The position numbers and the translations under genes are program-made. Source: SAR92 clade bacterium H231 (GTDB lineage Bacteria; Pseudomonadota; Gammaproteobacteria; Pseudomonadales; Porticoccaceae). Taken from it: a DNA stretch of 64,000 nucleotides. Positions 34,824-43,682 of the stretch are shown piece by piece. The DNA is taken from contig JAOALC010000001.1 of the NCBI GenBank assembly GCA_025153775.1, positions 434,001 through 498,000 of the forward strand, written 5' to 3'. Under the pieces are notes generated by a model. The model saw nothing but the letters and a program-made list of their open reading frames with translations. It did not search any database and was not told where the DNA came from. How positions within the stretch are numbered: position 1 is the stretch's first letter; each line of letters starts with the position of its first letter.

Positions 34824-36436
34824 CCTTTGCTGATTTAAATAAAGAAATGGTGAGTAATTTTCTTCACTCTGCCGTACTGATAGACGATCAAATTGAATGG
34901 TCATATTGGGGACAATCAGGTGAGACTTTTGATGAATTTGAAATAGAAGAACCTGAGGAATTTGAATTAGCAGAAGAAAATCAAACCCCAGAGGATTCCG
35001 CACCACTGAAATCAAAATTGCATGCTAAGCCGATTATAAAGTCATTCTCAAGCCATGGAATTGTTTGCTCACCTTATACTTGGGGAGCAGAAGATGATGA
35101 GTTTCCCAACTCTTCAGAAAAAGCTGATCTACTTATTCTTGATTGGAAGTTAGAAGAAGGAGCCGAAGAAAAAGGAACATACGCAAAAGGCTTTATTAAA
35201 AACAGGTTAGAGAAAGATATCAAAAATAAAGAGCGTTTACGTTTTATTTCGATATACACATCAGAGAAACAAGATGACGTTTTAACTCCGCTAAAACTTG
35301 CACTAGTCGAGATACCAGGAGCTGAAGTGACTGGGGAAAATAATTATCTCGATATTGCCTCTAATCTCGGCCATAAAATATGCCGAATAAACGTGATTTC
35401 TAAGGGGGCCGTACTAGAAGATCAATTAGCAGATAAGTTAATTGAAGATTTTTTAGCATTTGCCGGGGGATTCCTTCCCAATATCTTGCTGTCATCGGTA
35501 GCAGAAATACGAAATAAAACCTATGAGTACTTGGCACAGTACCATAGCGGATTGGATCATGCCGTAATTAGTCATTACACTGCATTGAAATCTCAAGAAG
35601 AAACTTTCGATACAGCAGAAATGCAGTTCAGACAATATGTGTCAAACATAGTAGCCTCTAGCATTCAAAGCAGCCTATCCTTTTCTGAATATGTTAAAAA
35701 TGCCTCTTCAAAAACTGCGATAATTAAATATTTGGAAGCTCAAAATGCGCTGAAATTGTGTAGTGAAGATAATGAATGTGATGATAAATCAAAGATAATC
35801 ACAATACTTAGAAGTACTAACTATGAAGGTTTAAAGAAAAAAGTAGAAAAAGTACTGTCTCTAAAAAGTAAAAAAATGAGGCATTTTTCAGATGGAAAGT
35901 CTCCTTTATTTTTTAAGAATCCAGAATATGAAGCACATTTAGAACTCTCCGTATTGGATTTGTTAAAAAGGACCTATCGTCAAAATGAAAACTCGCCTGT
36001 TCTTAAACTTGGAACGATCTTAAAACATAAAGATAAGAATGTTTTTTATCTGTGTGTCCAGCCACTATGTGATGGAGTCCGATTAGATAGTGAAAAAACA
36101 AGTGGGCACTCTTTTCCTTTCCTGAAATTAAAGCCAGTAGAGCAAGGAAAGTTTGATTTTATCGCGCCCTATGATGGAGAAAATTTAAAGTTTAAATGCG
36201 AGGTTAAACCACGCAACATTTATAGCTTTAGGTTCGTTGCACATAAAAAGACTAGAGATATTAGGGGGAGTAAGAGAGGTAAGGCTAATTATCCATACTT
36301 TCACAGTACCACTGATAGCTTCAATTGGTTGGGTGAATTAAAGGATGTTTACGCTCAAGAGACTCTTAACAGGTTGGCGCATCAAGGTAGCAGAGTAGGA
36401 AGTGATAAGTTTGAATGGCTGAGAAAACAAAATTAG
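34820..36436 (+). CDS. Receiver-domain-like protein, partner of the dual ATPase
   Basis: The 538-residue protein begins at GTG 34820, overlapping the ATPase stop. Its first 150 residues look like a response-regulator receiver: acidic pair in AVLIDDQIE (Asp22, Asp23), phospho-acceptor candidate Asp108 in LLILDWKLEEG and a Ser/Thr in SIYTSEKQ. An acidic insertion (EEPEEFELAEEN) separates the first two motifs. The remaining 390 residues are mainly helical and then beta-rich, with no recognised output domain; neither a helix-turn-helix nor a known nuclease motif was found. It is probably the effector or signalling partner of the kinase-like protein. Confidence 0.75.
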   Translation: MTFADLNKEMVSNFLHSAVLIDDQIEWSYWGQSGETFDEFEIEEPEEFELAEENQTPEDSAPLKSKLHAKPIIKSFSSHGIVCSPYTWGAEDDEFPNSSEKADLLILDWKLEEGAEEKGTYAKGFIKNRLEKDIKNKERLRFISIYTSEKQDDVLTPLKLALVEIPGAEVTGENNYLDIASNLGHKICRINVISKGAVLEDQLADKLIEDFLAFAGGFLPNILLSSVAEIRNKTYEYLAQYHSGLDHAVISHYTALKSQEETFDTAEMQFRQYVSNIVASSIQSSLSFSEYVKNASSKTAIIKYLEAQNALKLCSEDNECDDKSKIITILRSTNYEGLKKKVEKVLSLKSKKMRHFSDGKSPLFFKNPEYEAHLELSVLDLLKRTYRQNENSPVLKLGTILKHKDKNVFYLCVQPLCDGVRLDSEKTSGHSFPFLKLKPVEQGKFDFIAPYDGENLKFKCEVKPRNIYSFRFVAHKKTRDIRGSKRGKANYPYFHSTTDSFNWLGELKDVYAQETLNRLAHQGSRVGSDKFEWLRKQN

Positions 36437-36605
36437 GACTTTGTTTTTCTAAAATTTAAATATCCGCTTTCGGTCGAGCTATACTCTAGCCACTTTGGGT
36501 GTGATTGCGTGGCTTACAGCAGCTTTTTTCTACAGGGAAGGTAATGGTTACTTGCAAAGTAATTCGTTATTTCGAATGTCACCTCAAATCTGTCATACTG
36601 CGAAG

Positions 36606-37345
36606 ATGAAACAATTGTTAGACTTTGCCGATGAAAGATTAATCAACGATTGTGTTTTTTGTGGGGCCACTGCTGATACACGAGATCATGTCCCATCTAA
36701 AGTGCTACTTAATTTCCCTTATCCTGAAAATTTACCTGTTGTTGGTGCTTGTAAAACGTGTAATCAACGATTTTCGATAGATGAGCAATATCTCGCATGT
36801 TTTTTGGAATCCGTTCTAGCGGGGTCAACCGACCCTAACGTAATAAAGCATCCCTCTAGCTCAAGAGCGATGAGGCGTGCTCCAGCACTCCGAGCTAGAA
36901 TTGAAGCAACAAAATCCGAAGTTGATGGTCGGGTAGTATTCGTGCCAGAGGTGGCTCGAATTAAAAACGTAATGTTTAAAAATGCTCGTGGGCATGCTGC
37001 GTTTGAACTGGCACAACCAATATGTAGGGAAGAACCATTTTACTATTGGTGTGGCCCTCTGGAGTCGCTAGATGAAGAATCTAGAGAAGATTTTAATGCA
37101 GCACATATTCAAGGGTTGTTTGGGGAATAGGTTCTAGAAATATGCAGCGTAGGTTCGTTGCGGAAATAGCTCTCGAATCTGAGAGCAAAGAACGAAAGGT
37201 AATGCGAGTACTTGTAAACGACTGGATAGATGTTCAAGAAGGTCGTTATCGTTATCTTGCGACTGATGATATTGGGTACTCAGTTATACGAATTGTAGTT
37301 GCAGATTATTTGGCTTGTGAAGTTGGCTGGAAAACAGATACTTAA
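36606..37345 (+). pseudogene. HNH-endonuclease-like gene, frameshifted
   Basis: The first part (36606-37130) encodes a zinc-ribbon HNH pattern: CVFCGATADTRDHVPSK, then CKTCNQRFSIDEQYL. It stops at TAG 37128. A second frame continues from before 37142, with WIDVQEGRYRYLA and VADYLACEVGW, which reads like the C-terminal part of the same protein. The second frame is open upstream across the stop, and a single-base change near the G-run at 37122-37125 would join them. A shift is therefore likely. ATG 36606 has a poor ribosome site. Whether the first part alone is functional is unknown. Confidence 0.6.
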
Positions 37346-37498
37346 AAAATACATCATATATTTACCAGGTCGTTACAAGACTACAACGATCTCATATTAA
37401 ATGTCTGCTCTTGGCCGAAAGTGGCCTCTACCACACAACGCAATTGCGCCGCTCAAGGATAAGTGATACTTTAGTGCCACTTCATGGAGGTCAATTTT

Positions 37499-37756
37499 AT
37501 GAAAGTAGAGTTAGTTACCAGCCTCAAGCGCCATGCAACCAAAATTCTGTCTGAGCTTCATGCCTCAAAAGAACCTATTCTGATTACTGAGCATGGGCAG
37601 CCGTCTGCCTATCTTGTGGATGTTGAGGACTACGAGTTTCAGCAGAGACGAATGCAGATTTTGGAAGGCATTGCCAGAGGTGAGCGTGATATTCAGGAGA
37701 GCCGAACCTGCACTCATGCAGAGGCGAAGGAAAAGCTGAATAAATGGTTCGATTAA
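37499..37756 (+). CDS. Phd/YefM-type antitoxin
   Basis: The 85-residue protein has SLKRHATKILSELHASKEPILITEHGQPSAYLV (read in parts), the Phd/YefM N-terminal fold, and an acidic-basic tail for toxin binding. ATG 37499 stands nine bases after GGAGG; the ATG at 37484 overlaps that site and is unlikely. Its stop overlaps the toxin start by 13 bases. Confidence 0.87.
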   Translation: MKVELVTSLKRHATKILSELHASKEPILITEHGQPSAYLVDVEDYEFQQRRMQILEGIARGERDIQESRTCTHAEAKEKLNKWFD

Positions 37757-38052
37757 TATGGACGCAAGAAGCTCTGGATGGGCTGAATCAGATAGCTGAG
37801 TATATTGCTGTCAGCAATCCTCAGGCAGCCAAGAAATTGGTTCAGACGGTGTTTGAGAAAGTCAGTCGGGTGGAGCGATTTCCCGAATCTGGACGGGTAC
37901 CTCTGGAGTTACCTGAAAGCCGTTACAGGGAAGTTGTCGTTTCTCCATGCAGGGTCTTTTATAAGATTGATGGGGACCAAGTGTTTGTGTTGTATGTGTT
38001 TCGTGAAGAGCGGGAGCTGAAAAGGTTTTTATTGCAGATAGGCGACTCTTGA
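37744..38052 (+). CDS. ParE-type toxin
   Basis: The 102-residue protein matches the RelE/ParE fold: WTQEALDGLNQIAEYIA, the central FPESGRVPLELP, then YREVVVSPCRVFYKI and VLYVFREERELKRF. It overlaps the antitoxin gene, the usual Phd-ParE layout. This is the second such pair in the island. Confidence 0.87.
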   Translation: MVRLIWTQEALDGLNQIAEYIAVSNPQAAKKLVQTVFEKVSRVERFPESGRVPLELPESRYREVVVSPCRVFYKIDGDQVFVLYVFREERELKRFLLQIGDS

Positions 38053-38063
38053 CTGAGGTCCTT

Positions 38064-38090
38064 GGTCCCTCCGCTCTGTCGGGATGACAA
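38064..38090 (-). repeat. Dispersed GTCATCCCG repeat, copy 2
   Basis: Read on the minus strand it carries GTCATCCCG followed by GGAGGGA, the same elements as the copy at 28182 in the opposite orientation. It lies between the last toxin gene and the putA stop. Confidence 0.5.
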
Positions 38091-38113
38091 CGTTCAGGCG
38101 GAGAAGTAGCTAA

Positions 38114-41100
38114 CTACTCCGCCAAATTAAACAACTGCGTATTCCCCCCTCTAGCCACCAGATTTTCTGTTCTGGTGCGCTCACTTAAAAACCATAGCAA
38201 CCAGTGGTAGTTATAACCGCGGTCATTTTCGGGCCATTCAATAAGCGGAATAATGCTTCCGGTTCTCTGGGCCATTAGCTGCCTGATCTGGCTGCTGTCT
38301 TTATCTAAGCTGTTGGCCACCATTCCTTCAATGCCGTTATCTTTAACTATGCCGGCAAGGCTTTGCAGTGGCTCTAGCTGCAATAGCCCGCTGGGTAGTG
38401 TGGCTTTTTGGTAGCGGGTTTGAATGGCCTCTAGGGCCGTTCTGTGGCTATGGTCGGCGACAATAATCACTGGGCAGCCGCAGAGCAGGGCGCTGGCAAT
38501 CTGTTTTTCTGCAGCGGCAATGGTATCGGCCTGGGTGACTGCTAATAGCATGGGGCCGCGGCCCAGTAGTGAGAGCCTGTTGTCTTCACCGGTTGGGCCG
38601 GGTAGCTGGATGGGGTTGGCGAGTTTTTCTCGGGCAATGGGCTCAATAATTGGGGCAAATTCTGGCGCGCACTGTTTGATTATTAACAGGCGGCTATCGA
38701 TGCTGGTGGCTTGCCATTTGGCCATGGCCTGCATGGCGGTGCTGACAGCCTTGGTGTTGCGTGGGCTATGGTTTAGCTCAGGTGAATAGGCTTCCTTGCT
38801 ATCCATTGGTGCTTTTAAGGTGGAGAAGCGCAACAGGTAATTGGGGCCGCCGGCTTTGGGGCCTGTGCCCGAGAGGCCGCGGCCGCCAAAGGGGTTTACG
38901 CCAACGACGGCGCCGACCATATTGCGGTTGATATAGGTGTTGCCGGCGATGGTGTTGCGATACACGGTTTCGGCAAAGGCTTCGATACGGCTGTGGATGC
39001 CCAATGTCAGGCCATAGCCTGTGTTGTTGATCTGCTGGATTACCTCTGGAAGCTGCTCGGCTTTATAGCGAATCACATGCAGTATGGGGCCAAATACTTC
39101 TTCGGTCAGTTGGTCGAGGGATTGCAGTTCAAATACATGGGGGGCCACAAAGCTACCCTGTTGGCAATGCTCGGGCAGTTCAACCTTGGCCACTAAGCGA
39201 GCTTCTTTGTGCATGCGCTGGATATGGGTTTCCAGCTCTTGCTGGGCGCCGCGGTCTATCACTGGGCCTAGATCGCTGCTCAATAGTCTGGGGTCGCCGG
39301 CCTGAATGGCGGCCATGGCGCCGCTGAGCATATCTAGGGTATGGTCGGCAATATCCGACTGAATAAACAGTACACGCAGGGCGGAACAGCGTTGGCCGGC
39401 ACTGAGAAATGCGGAGGTAATCACATCGTCCACTACCTGTTCGGGCAGGGCGGTGGAATCCACAATCATGCAGTTCTGGCCGCCGGTTTCGGCGATAAAG
39501 GGAATCGGGCCGCCGGGGCGCTGGGCCAGCTGCTGGTTGATGGTTTGTGCTGTGTGGGTGGAGCCGGTAAAGGCAATGCCGGCGACTCTGCTGTCGGGGA
39601 TTAGCAGCTGACCAATTTGCGCGCCGCTGCCCAGCACTAGCTGGAGTGCAGCTGTTGGCACGCCGGCTTCGTGAAACAGACGTACAGCGCAGGCGGCAAT
39701 AGCCGGAGTCTGGGCGGCTGGTTTGGCGATAACTGTATTGCCTGCGGCTAGGGCGGCGGCAATTTGGCCGACAAAGATGGCCAGGGGGAAGTTCCAGGGG
39801 CTGATACAGAGAAATACGCCATGGCCATGGACTGGGCCGTTAATTAGCTCCTTGGCCTGTAATGCATAGTACCTACAGAAGTCGATGGCTTCGCGCACCT
39901 CCGAGATACCATCATCTAGGGTACGGCCCGCTTCAATACTGACCACAGCCATAAGCTGGCTGCAGTCGCGCTCTAGCAGGTCGGCCACTTTATTTAAAAG
40001 GGCAGCTCGCGCTGCAGAACCCTGTTGGTTCCATAGGGGCTGAGCTGCAGTGGCGGAAGCTAGGGCTTGCTCTATGCTCTGGTTGTCGGCCTTGCTGTAG
40101 TGACCGATCAGCTGGCTATTGTCGGCGGGGTTGTAGCTGGGTTGCAGTTCGCCCTCGACCGCCTGCCCGTCAATAATTGAGTGGGTCAGCAGGGGCTCGG
40201 CACTGGTGCTGGCAATGCTTGCTAAAAGTTTGCTGGTTTCCAGTGGCGAGTCGAGATCTATGCCTTTGGCATTGGCTCTGGGCTCTCCTGCATCTGCAAA
40301 GATCTCTGCTGGGATAGCAATCTTGCTGTGCTGATAGGGGAATGACTGAGTGACCTCATGGCGGGTGTCATCCAGCAGTTGCTCCACTGGGGTCTGGTGG
40401 TCGAGAAAGCGGTTGACAAAGGAGCTGTTGGCGCCATTTTCCAGGAGGCGGCGCACTAGGTAGGGCAGTAGGTCGCTATGGTTGCCTATGGGGGCGTACA
40501 CGCGCACCGGCAGCGCTTTGCCCTGCTTTTGCAGTCTTGTTTTTAACTGGGCATAGAGAATATGCCCCATACCATGCAGGCGCTGGAACTCAAATTCTCG
40601 ATCGCCCGCCAGGCTCAGTATCATGCTGGCGGTATAGGCATTGTGGGTGGCAAACTGGGGAAAAATCTCAGCCTGAGCCTCGAACAAAATCACTGCACAT
40701 TGCTGGTAGCAGAGGTCGGTGTTGGCTTTGCGGGTAAACACTGGGTAGCTCTCTAGCCCCAGTTCTTGGGCATGTTTAATTTCTGCATCCCAGTAGGCGC
40801 CTTTAACCAGGCGCACCAGCAGTCGGCGGTTGGTCTCGCGGGCCAAACCAATTAACCATTTGGCAACATGGGGGGCGCGTTTTTGGTAGGCCTGCAGTAC
40901 AAAACCCAAGCCCTGCCAGCCCTCTAAGTCTGGATCCCGAGCCAGGGCCTCAAAAATATCCAGGGATATATCCAGGCGGTAGGCTTCTTCGGCATCAATC
41001 GATAGGCCAATATTGTATTGCTTGGCCTGCAGACACAGTTGCTTGATTCTGGGCAGCAGTTCATCCATCACTAAATGCTGTTGGGCGTAATAGTAGCGGG

Positions 41101-41869
41101 GGTGCAGGGCGCTGAGTTTTACCGAAATGCCATTGGCCTGTTCGACCTGCTCGTTGGGGTCGATGGTTTTGCCAATTTCATCTATAGCTGCGCTGTAGGC
41201 GCGCAAATATTGCTGGGCATCGAGATCGGTGCGGGCGCCTTCGCCCAGCATATCGAAAGAGAATCTGGTGCTCTGGTCATTCTGTTTGCCCCCGCGCTTG
41301 ATACCCTCTTCAATGGTGCGGCCCAGCACATATTGGCCGCCCATTATTTTCATGGCCTGCATAACGGCGGTGCGAATTACTGGCTCGCCCATGGTGGCGG
41401 TCAGGCGCTTAAGCCAGCTATCTGTATGCTGGGTAATCTCGGCATCCAGGCTGACCAGCTGGCCGGTCAGCATCAGGCCCCAGGTGGAGGCGTTAACAAA
41501 TAAGGATTCGGATTTGCCGCTGTGGGCACCCCAGTTGCCGCCGCGAATCTTCTCGGCAATCAGGCGGTCTGCGGTCAGGGCGTCTGGTACTCGCAACAGG
41601 GCTTCGGCCAGACACATTAGGGCCACGCCTTCGGCGTTGGAGAGGCCAAACTCCAGCAAAAACGCGTCTAATGTGCCGCTGCTGTTTTTATCCTTGCGAC
41701 AGTCGGTAACCAGGCTGCGGGCGTCATTAAGTATCTGTTCACGGGCCTTGCTGGACAGTGGATTGCTGTGCAGCAGCTGGGTAACCGCCTGATGTTCGTC
41801 CTGATGGGTGTTGGCGCGTATTCTGTGGCGAAGCTCTGCTTGGTTCATAGGTGGCCTGTTGGTATTCAT
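38114..41869 (-). CDS. putA: Bifunctional proline dehydrogenase/P5C dehydrogenase
   Basis: The 1251-residue protein contains the proline dehydrogenase barrel (SIDAEEAYRLDIS, LVRLVKGAYWDAEIK) in its first half. The aldehyde dehydrogenase domain holds AETGGQNCMIV and the catalytic Cys in SAGQRCSALRV. It oxidises proline to glutamate at the inner membrane. The N-terminal ribbon-helix-helix of E. coli PutA is missing, so it probably does not repress its own gene; the divergent Lrp-type gene is the likely regulator. ATG 41869 is preferred over a TTG at 41875; a start at ATG 41848 is possible. Confidence 0.95.
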   Translation of the reverse strand: MNTNRPPMNQAELRHRIRANTHQDEHQAVTQLLHSNPLSSKAREQILNDARSLVTDCRKDKNSSGTLDAFLLEFGLSNAEGVALMCLAEALLRVPDALTADRLIAEKIRGGNWGAHSGKSESLFVNASTWGLMLTGQLVSLDAEITQHTDSWLKRLTATMGEPVIRTAVMQAMKIMGGQYVLGRTIEEGIKRGGKQNDQSTRFSFDMLGEGARTDLDAQQYLRAYSAAIDEIGKTIDPNEQVEQANGISVKLSALHPRYYYAQQHLVMDELLPRIKQLCLQAKQYNIGLSIDAEEAYRLDISLDIFEALARDPDLEGWQGLGFVLQAYQKRAPHVAKWLIGLARETNRRLLVRLVKGAYWDAEIKHAQELGLESYPVFTRKANTDLCYQQCAVILFEAQAEIFPQFATHNAYTASMILSLAGDREFEFQRLHGMGHILYAQLKTRLQKQGKALPVRVYAPIGNHSDLLPYLVRRLLENGANSSFVNRFLDHQTPVEQLLDDTRHEVTQSFPYQHSKIAIPAEIFADAGEPRANAKGIDLDSPLETSKLLASIASTSAEPLLTHSIIDGQAVEGELQPSYNPADNSQLIGHYSKADNQSIEQALASATAAQPLWNQQGSAARAALLNKVADLLERDCSQLMAVVSIEAGRTLDDGISEVREAIDFCRYYALQAKELINGPVHGHGVFLCISPWNFPLAIFVGQIAAALAAGNTVIAKPAAQTPAIAACAVRLFHEAGVPTAALQLVLGSGAQIGQLLIPDSRVAGIAFTGSTHTAQTINQQLAQRPGGPIPFIAETGGQNCMIVDSTALPEQVVDDVITSAFLSAGQRCSALRVLFIQSDIADHTLDMLSGAMAAIQAGDPRLLSSDLGPVIDRGAQQELETHIQRMHKEARLVAKVELPEHCQQGSFVAPHVFELQSLDQLTEEVFGPILHVIRYKAEQLPEVIQQINNTGYGLTLGIHSRIEAFAETVYRNTIAGNTYINRNMVGAVVGVNPFGGRGLSGTGPKAGGPNYLLRFSTLKAPMDSKEAYSPELNHSPRNTKAVSTAMQAMAKWQATSIDSRLLIIKQCAPEFAPIIEPIAREKLANPIQLPGPTGEDNRLSLLGRGPMLLAVTQADTIAAAEKQIASALLCGCPVIIVADHSHRTALEAIQTRYQKATLPSGLLQLEPLQSLAGIVKDNGIEGMVANSLDKDSSQIRQLMAQRTGSIIPLIEWPENDRGYNYHWLLWFLSERTRTENLVARGGNTQLFNLAE

Positions 41870-41999
41870 GGACAATATGTTGCATTATTGGTTATTTATA
41901 ACCATATTTGTCTCCATAATTATCTATTTAGCAGTGTTTAATGCTTTTTATATTGATATTTTGGGGTAATATGCTGATGTCAATTTATGGAGAGTTGCA
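41870..41999. promoter_or_regulatory. Divergent putA/lrp control region
   Basis: The 130-base spacer is strongly A+T-rich with several short T/A tracts and lies between a catabolic gene and an Lrp-family gene read in opposite directions. This is a typical place for Lrp-type binding sites. No exact -35/-10 pair is called. Confidence 0.5.
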
Positions 42000-42473
42000 G
42001 TGAAAACCCTAAAAGACCTGGATAGAACTGACCGTAAAATTCTTGCTGTGCTGCAAAAAGATGGCCGTATTGCCAATGTGGATCTGGCGCGCACCGTAAA
42101 CCTCACACCCACACCCTGTCTGGAGCGAGTGCGGCGTTTGGAAAACGAAGGTTTTATTACTGGCTATGTGGCGCTGCTTGATCCGGTTAAGGCCAATGCC
42201 GCGCTCTGTGCCTATATTGAGGTGCAGTTAACCAGCACCACCACTGAATCAATCAAGCGTTTTAATGAGGCCATGCTAGCTTTGGAAGAGGTGCAGGAGT
42301 GCCAGATGGTGGCGGGGGGCTTTGATTATTTGATTAAGATTCGGGTTGCGGATATGCAGCACTACCAGCGGTTTTTGGGTGGCCAGTTATCGGCTATTGA
42401 GGGCATTAGCCAGACCCATACCTATGTGGTGATTGAGGATGTTAAATCTGAGACGGCGATTCAGATAAATTAG
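42000..42473 (+). CDS. Lrp/AsnC-family regulator, probably of putA
   Basis: The 157-residue protein has the N-terminal AsnC helix-turn-helix (LDRTDRKILAVLQKDGR, then LTPTPCLERVRRLE) and the C-terminal ligand-binding RAM domain (VQECQMVAGGFDYLIKIRV). The GTG start follows GGAG. Its divergent position beside putA suggests activation by proline or another amino acid, as for PutR-like proteins. That link is from neighbourhood, not sequence. Confidence 0.9.
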   Translation: MKTLKDLDRTDRKILAVLQKDGRIANVDLARTVNLTPTPCLERVRRLENEGFITGYVALLDPVKANAALCAYIEVQLTSTTTESIKRFNEAMLALEEVQECQMVAGGFDYLIKIRVADMQHYQRFLGGQLSAIEGISQTHTYVVIEDVKSETAIQIN

Positions 42474-42559
42474 CAAGATCGGAGGCGTTCGAGCTTTTTG
42501 TTAGCATTTTATGGGATTTTGCAGGATTTTATCGAATTTTAGCTGCTTTTAATGTCGGC

Positions 42560-43657
42560 TTATCTATAGATGCGGGGTACTCTATCTGGCATGCGGGTTA
42601 GCAGTTCGTAGCCTATTGTATTGCAGGCAGCTGCCACCTCATTTACCGGCAGTGCTGGGCCCCAGAGTATGGCCCTATCGCCTATTTTGGCTCTGTTATT
42701 GACCAAATCAGTTACATCCACGGTAATCATATCCATAGAGACTCTGCCCACCAACGGGCATTTAACGCCATTGACCAATACTGGTGTGCCATTGGGTGCA
42801 TGCCTTGGGTAACCGTCCCCGTAGCCCACTGCCACAGTAGCTATATGGGATTGACGCTGTGCAGTCCAGTTTGCGCCATAGCCCACAGAATCGCCTGCGG
42901 GAATTTCTCGCACCGAGATTACCGCTGATTCAAAGGACATAACTGGCTGCAGCTGGTCTGCATTGGCCTGGGGTTCGGCGAAGGGTGAGTTGCCGTACAG
43001 CATATAGCCCGGGCGCTGCCAGTCCCGCTGTGCTTCTGGCCAGGCCAGAATAGCGGCAGAGTTGGCCAGGCTGGTCATTGGCATTGCCGGATCACTATCC
43101 CTGGGCAGGCTGTTATCAAAAGTGGCGATCTGTTGGCTGGTGGCCGAGTTATTTAGGTCATCGGCACAGGCAAAGTGGGAGGTCACCACAATTTCGTCGT
43201 GCACATTGCGGCTGGCTTTTAGGGCGCTGTAGGCTGCTGCCAGATCCTCGGGCTGAAAGCCCAGTCGGTGCATGCCTGTATCCACCCCTAGCCAAACCTT
43301 GATCTGGTGACTGAGATCGGCGGCCAATATGGCATCCAGCTGGGGCTGGTTTTCGACCATCAGCCACAGATTATGGTGCTCGGCCTGGGTTACTTCGTCG
43401 GCGGTAAATGTGCCTTCCAGCAGCAGAATAGGCTGGCTGATATTGGCGTCACGCAGGGCAATAGCTTCTTCAATGCAGGCCACTCCAAAGGCGGGGGCCA
43501 TGGAGGCCAGGGCGGTGGCCACCTCTATGGCGCCATGGCCGTAGGCATTGGCTTTGACCATGGGGATGGTCTGGGAATTGGGTGCCAGGGATTCCGCCAG
43601 GCCGTAGTTATGGCGCAGTGCCTGCAGGTCGATAATTGCTGCTGTGGGTCGCGACAT
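42560..43657 (-). CDS. alr: Alanine racemase
   Basis: The 365-residue PLP enzyme shows the N-terminal MVKANAYGHG with the cofactor Lys, the catalytic Tyr in SVGYGANW, then VAVGYGDGYPRH and RVSMDMITVD, all usual for Alr. It interconverts L- and D-alanine for cell wall synthesis or, in this setting, D-alanine catabolism. It is last in a minus-strand row, 26 bases after the transaminase gene. Confidence 0.94.
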   Translation of the reverse strand: MSRPTAAIIDLQALRHNYGLAESLAPNSQTIPMVKANAYGHGAIEVATALASMAPAFGVACIEEAIALRDANISQPILLLEGTFTADEVTQAEHHNLWLMVENQPQLDAILAADLSHQIKVWLGVDTGMHRLGFQPEDLAAAYSALKASRNVHDEIVVTSHFACADDLNNSATSQQIATFDNSLPRDSDPAMPMTSLANSAAILAWPEAQRDWQRPGYMLYGNSPFAEPQANADQLQPVMSFESAVISVREIPAGDSVGYGANWTAQRQSHIATVAVGYGDGYPRHAPNGTPVLVNGVKCPLVGRVSMDMITVDVTDLVNNRAKIGDRAILWGPALPVNEVAAACNTIGYELLTRMPDRVPRIYR

Positions 43658-43682
43658 GGTTTCAGCCTACCTAATACTCATT

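Noticed and set aside
39341-39604. Plus-strand frames opposite putA
   Set aside because: Several 60-140 codon frames lie antisense to the dehydrogenase domains with no ribosome sites; they follow from the codon bias of the real gene.
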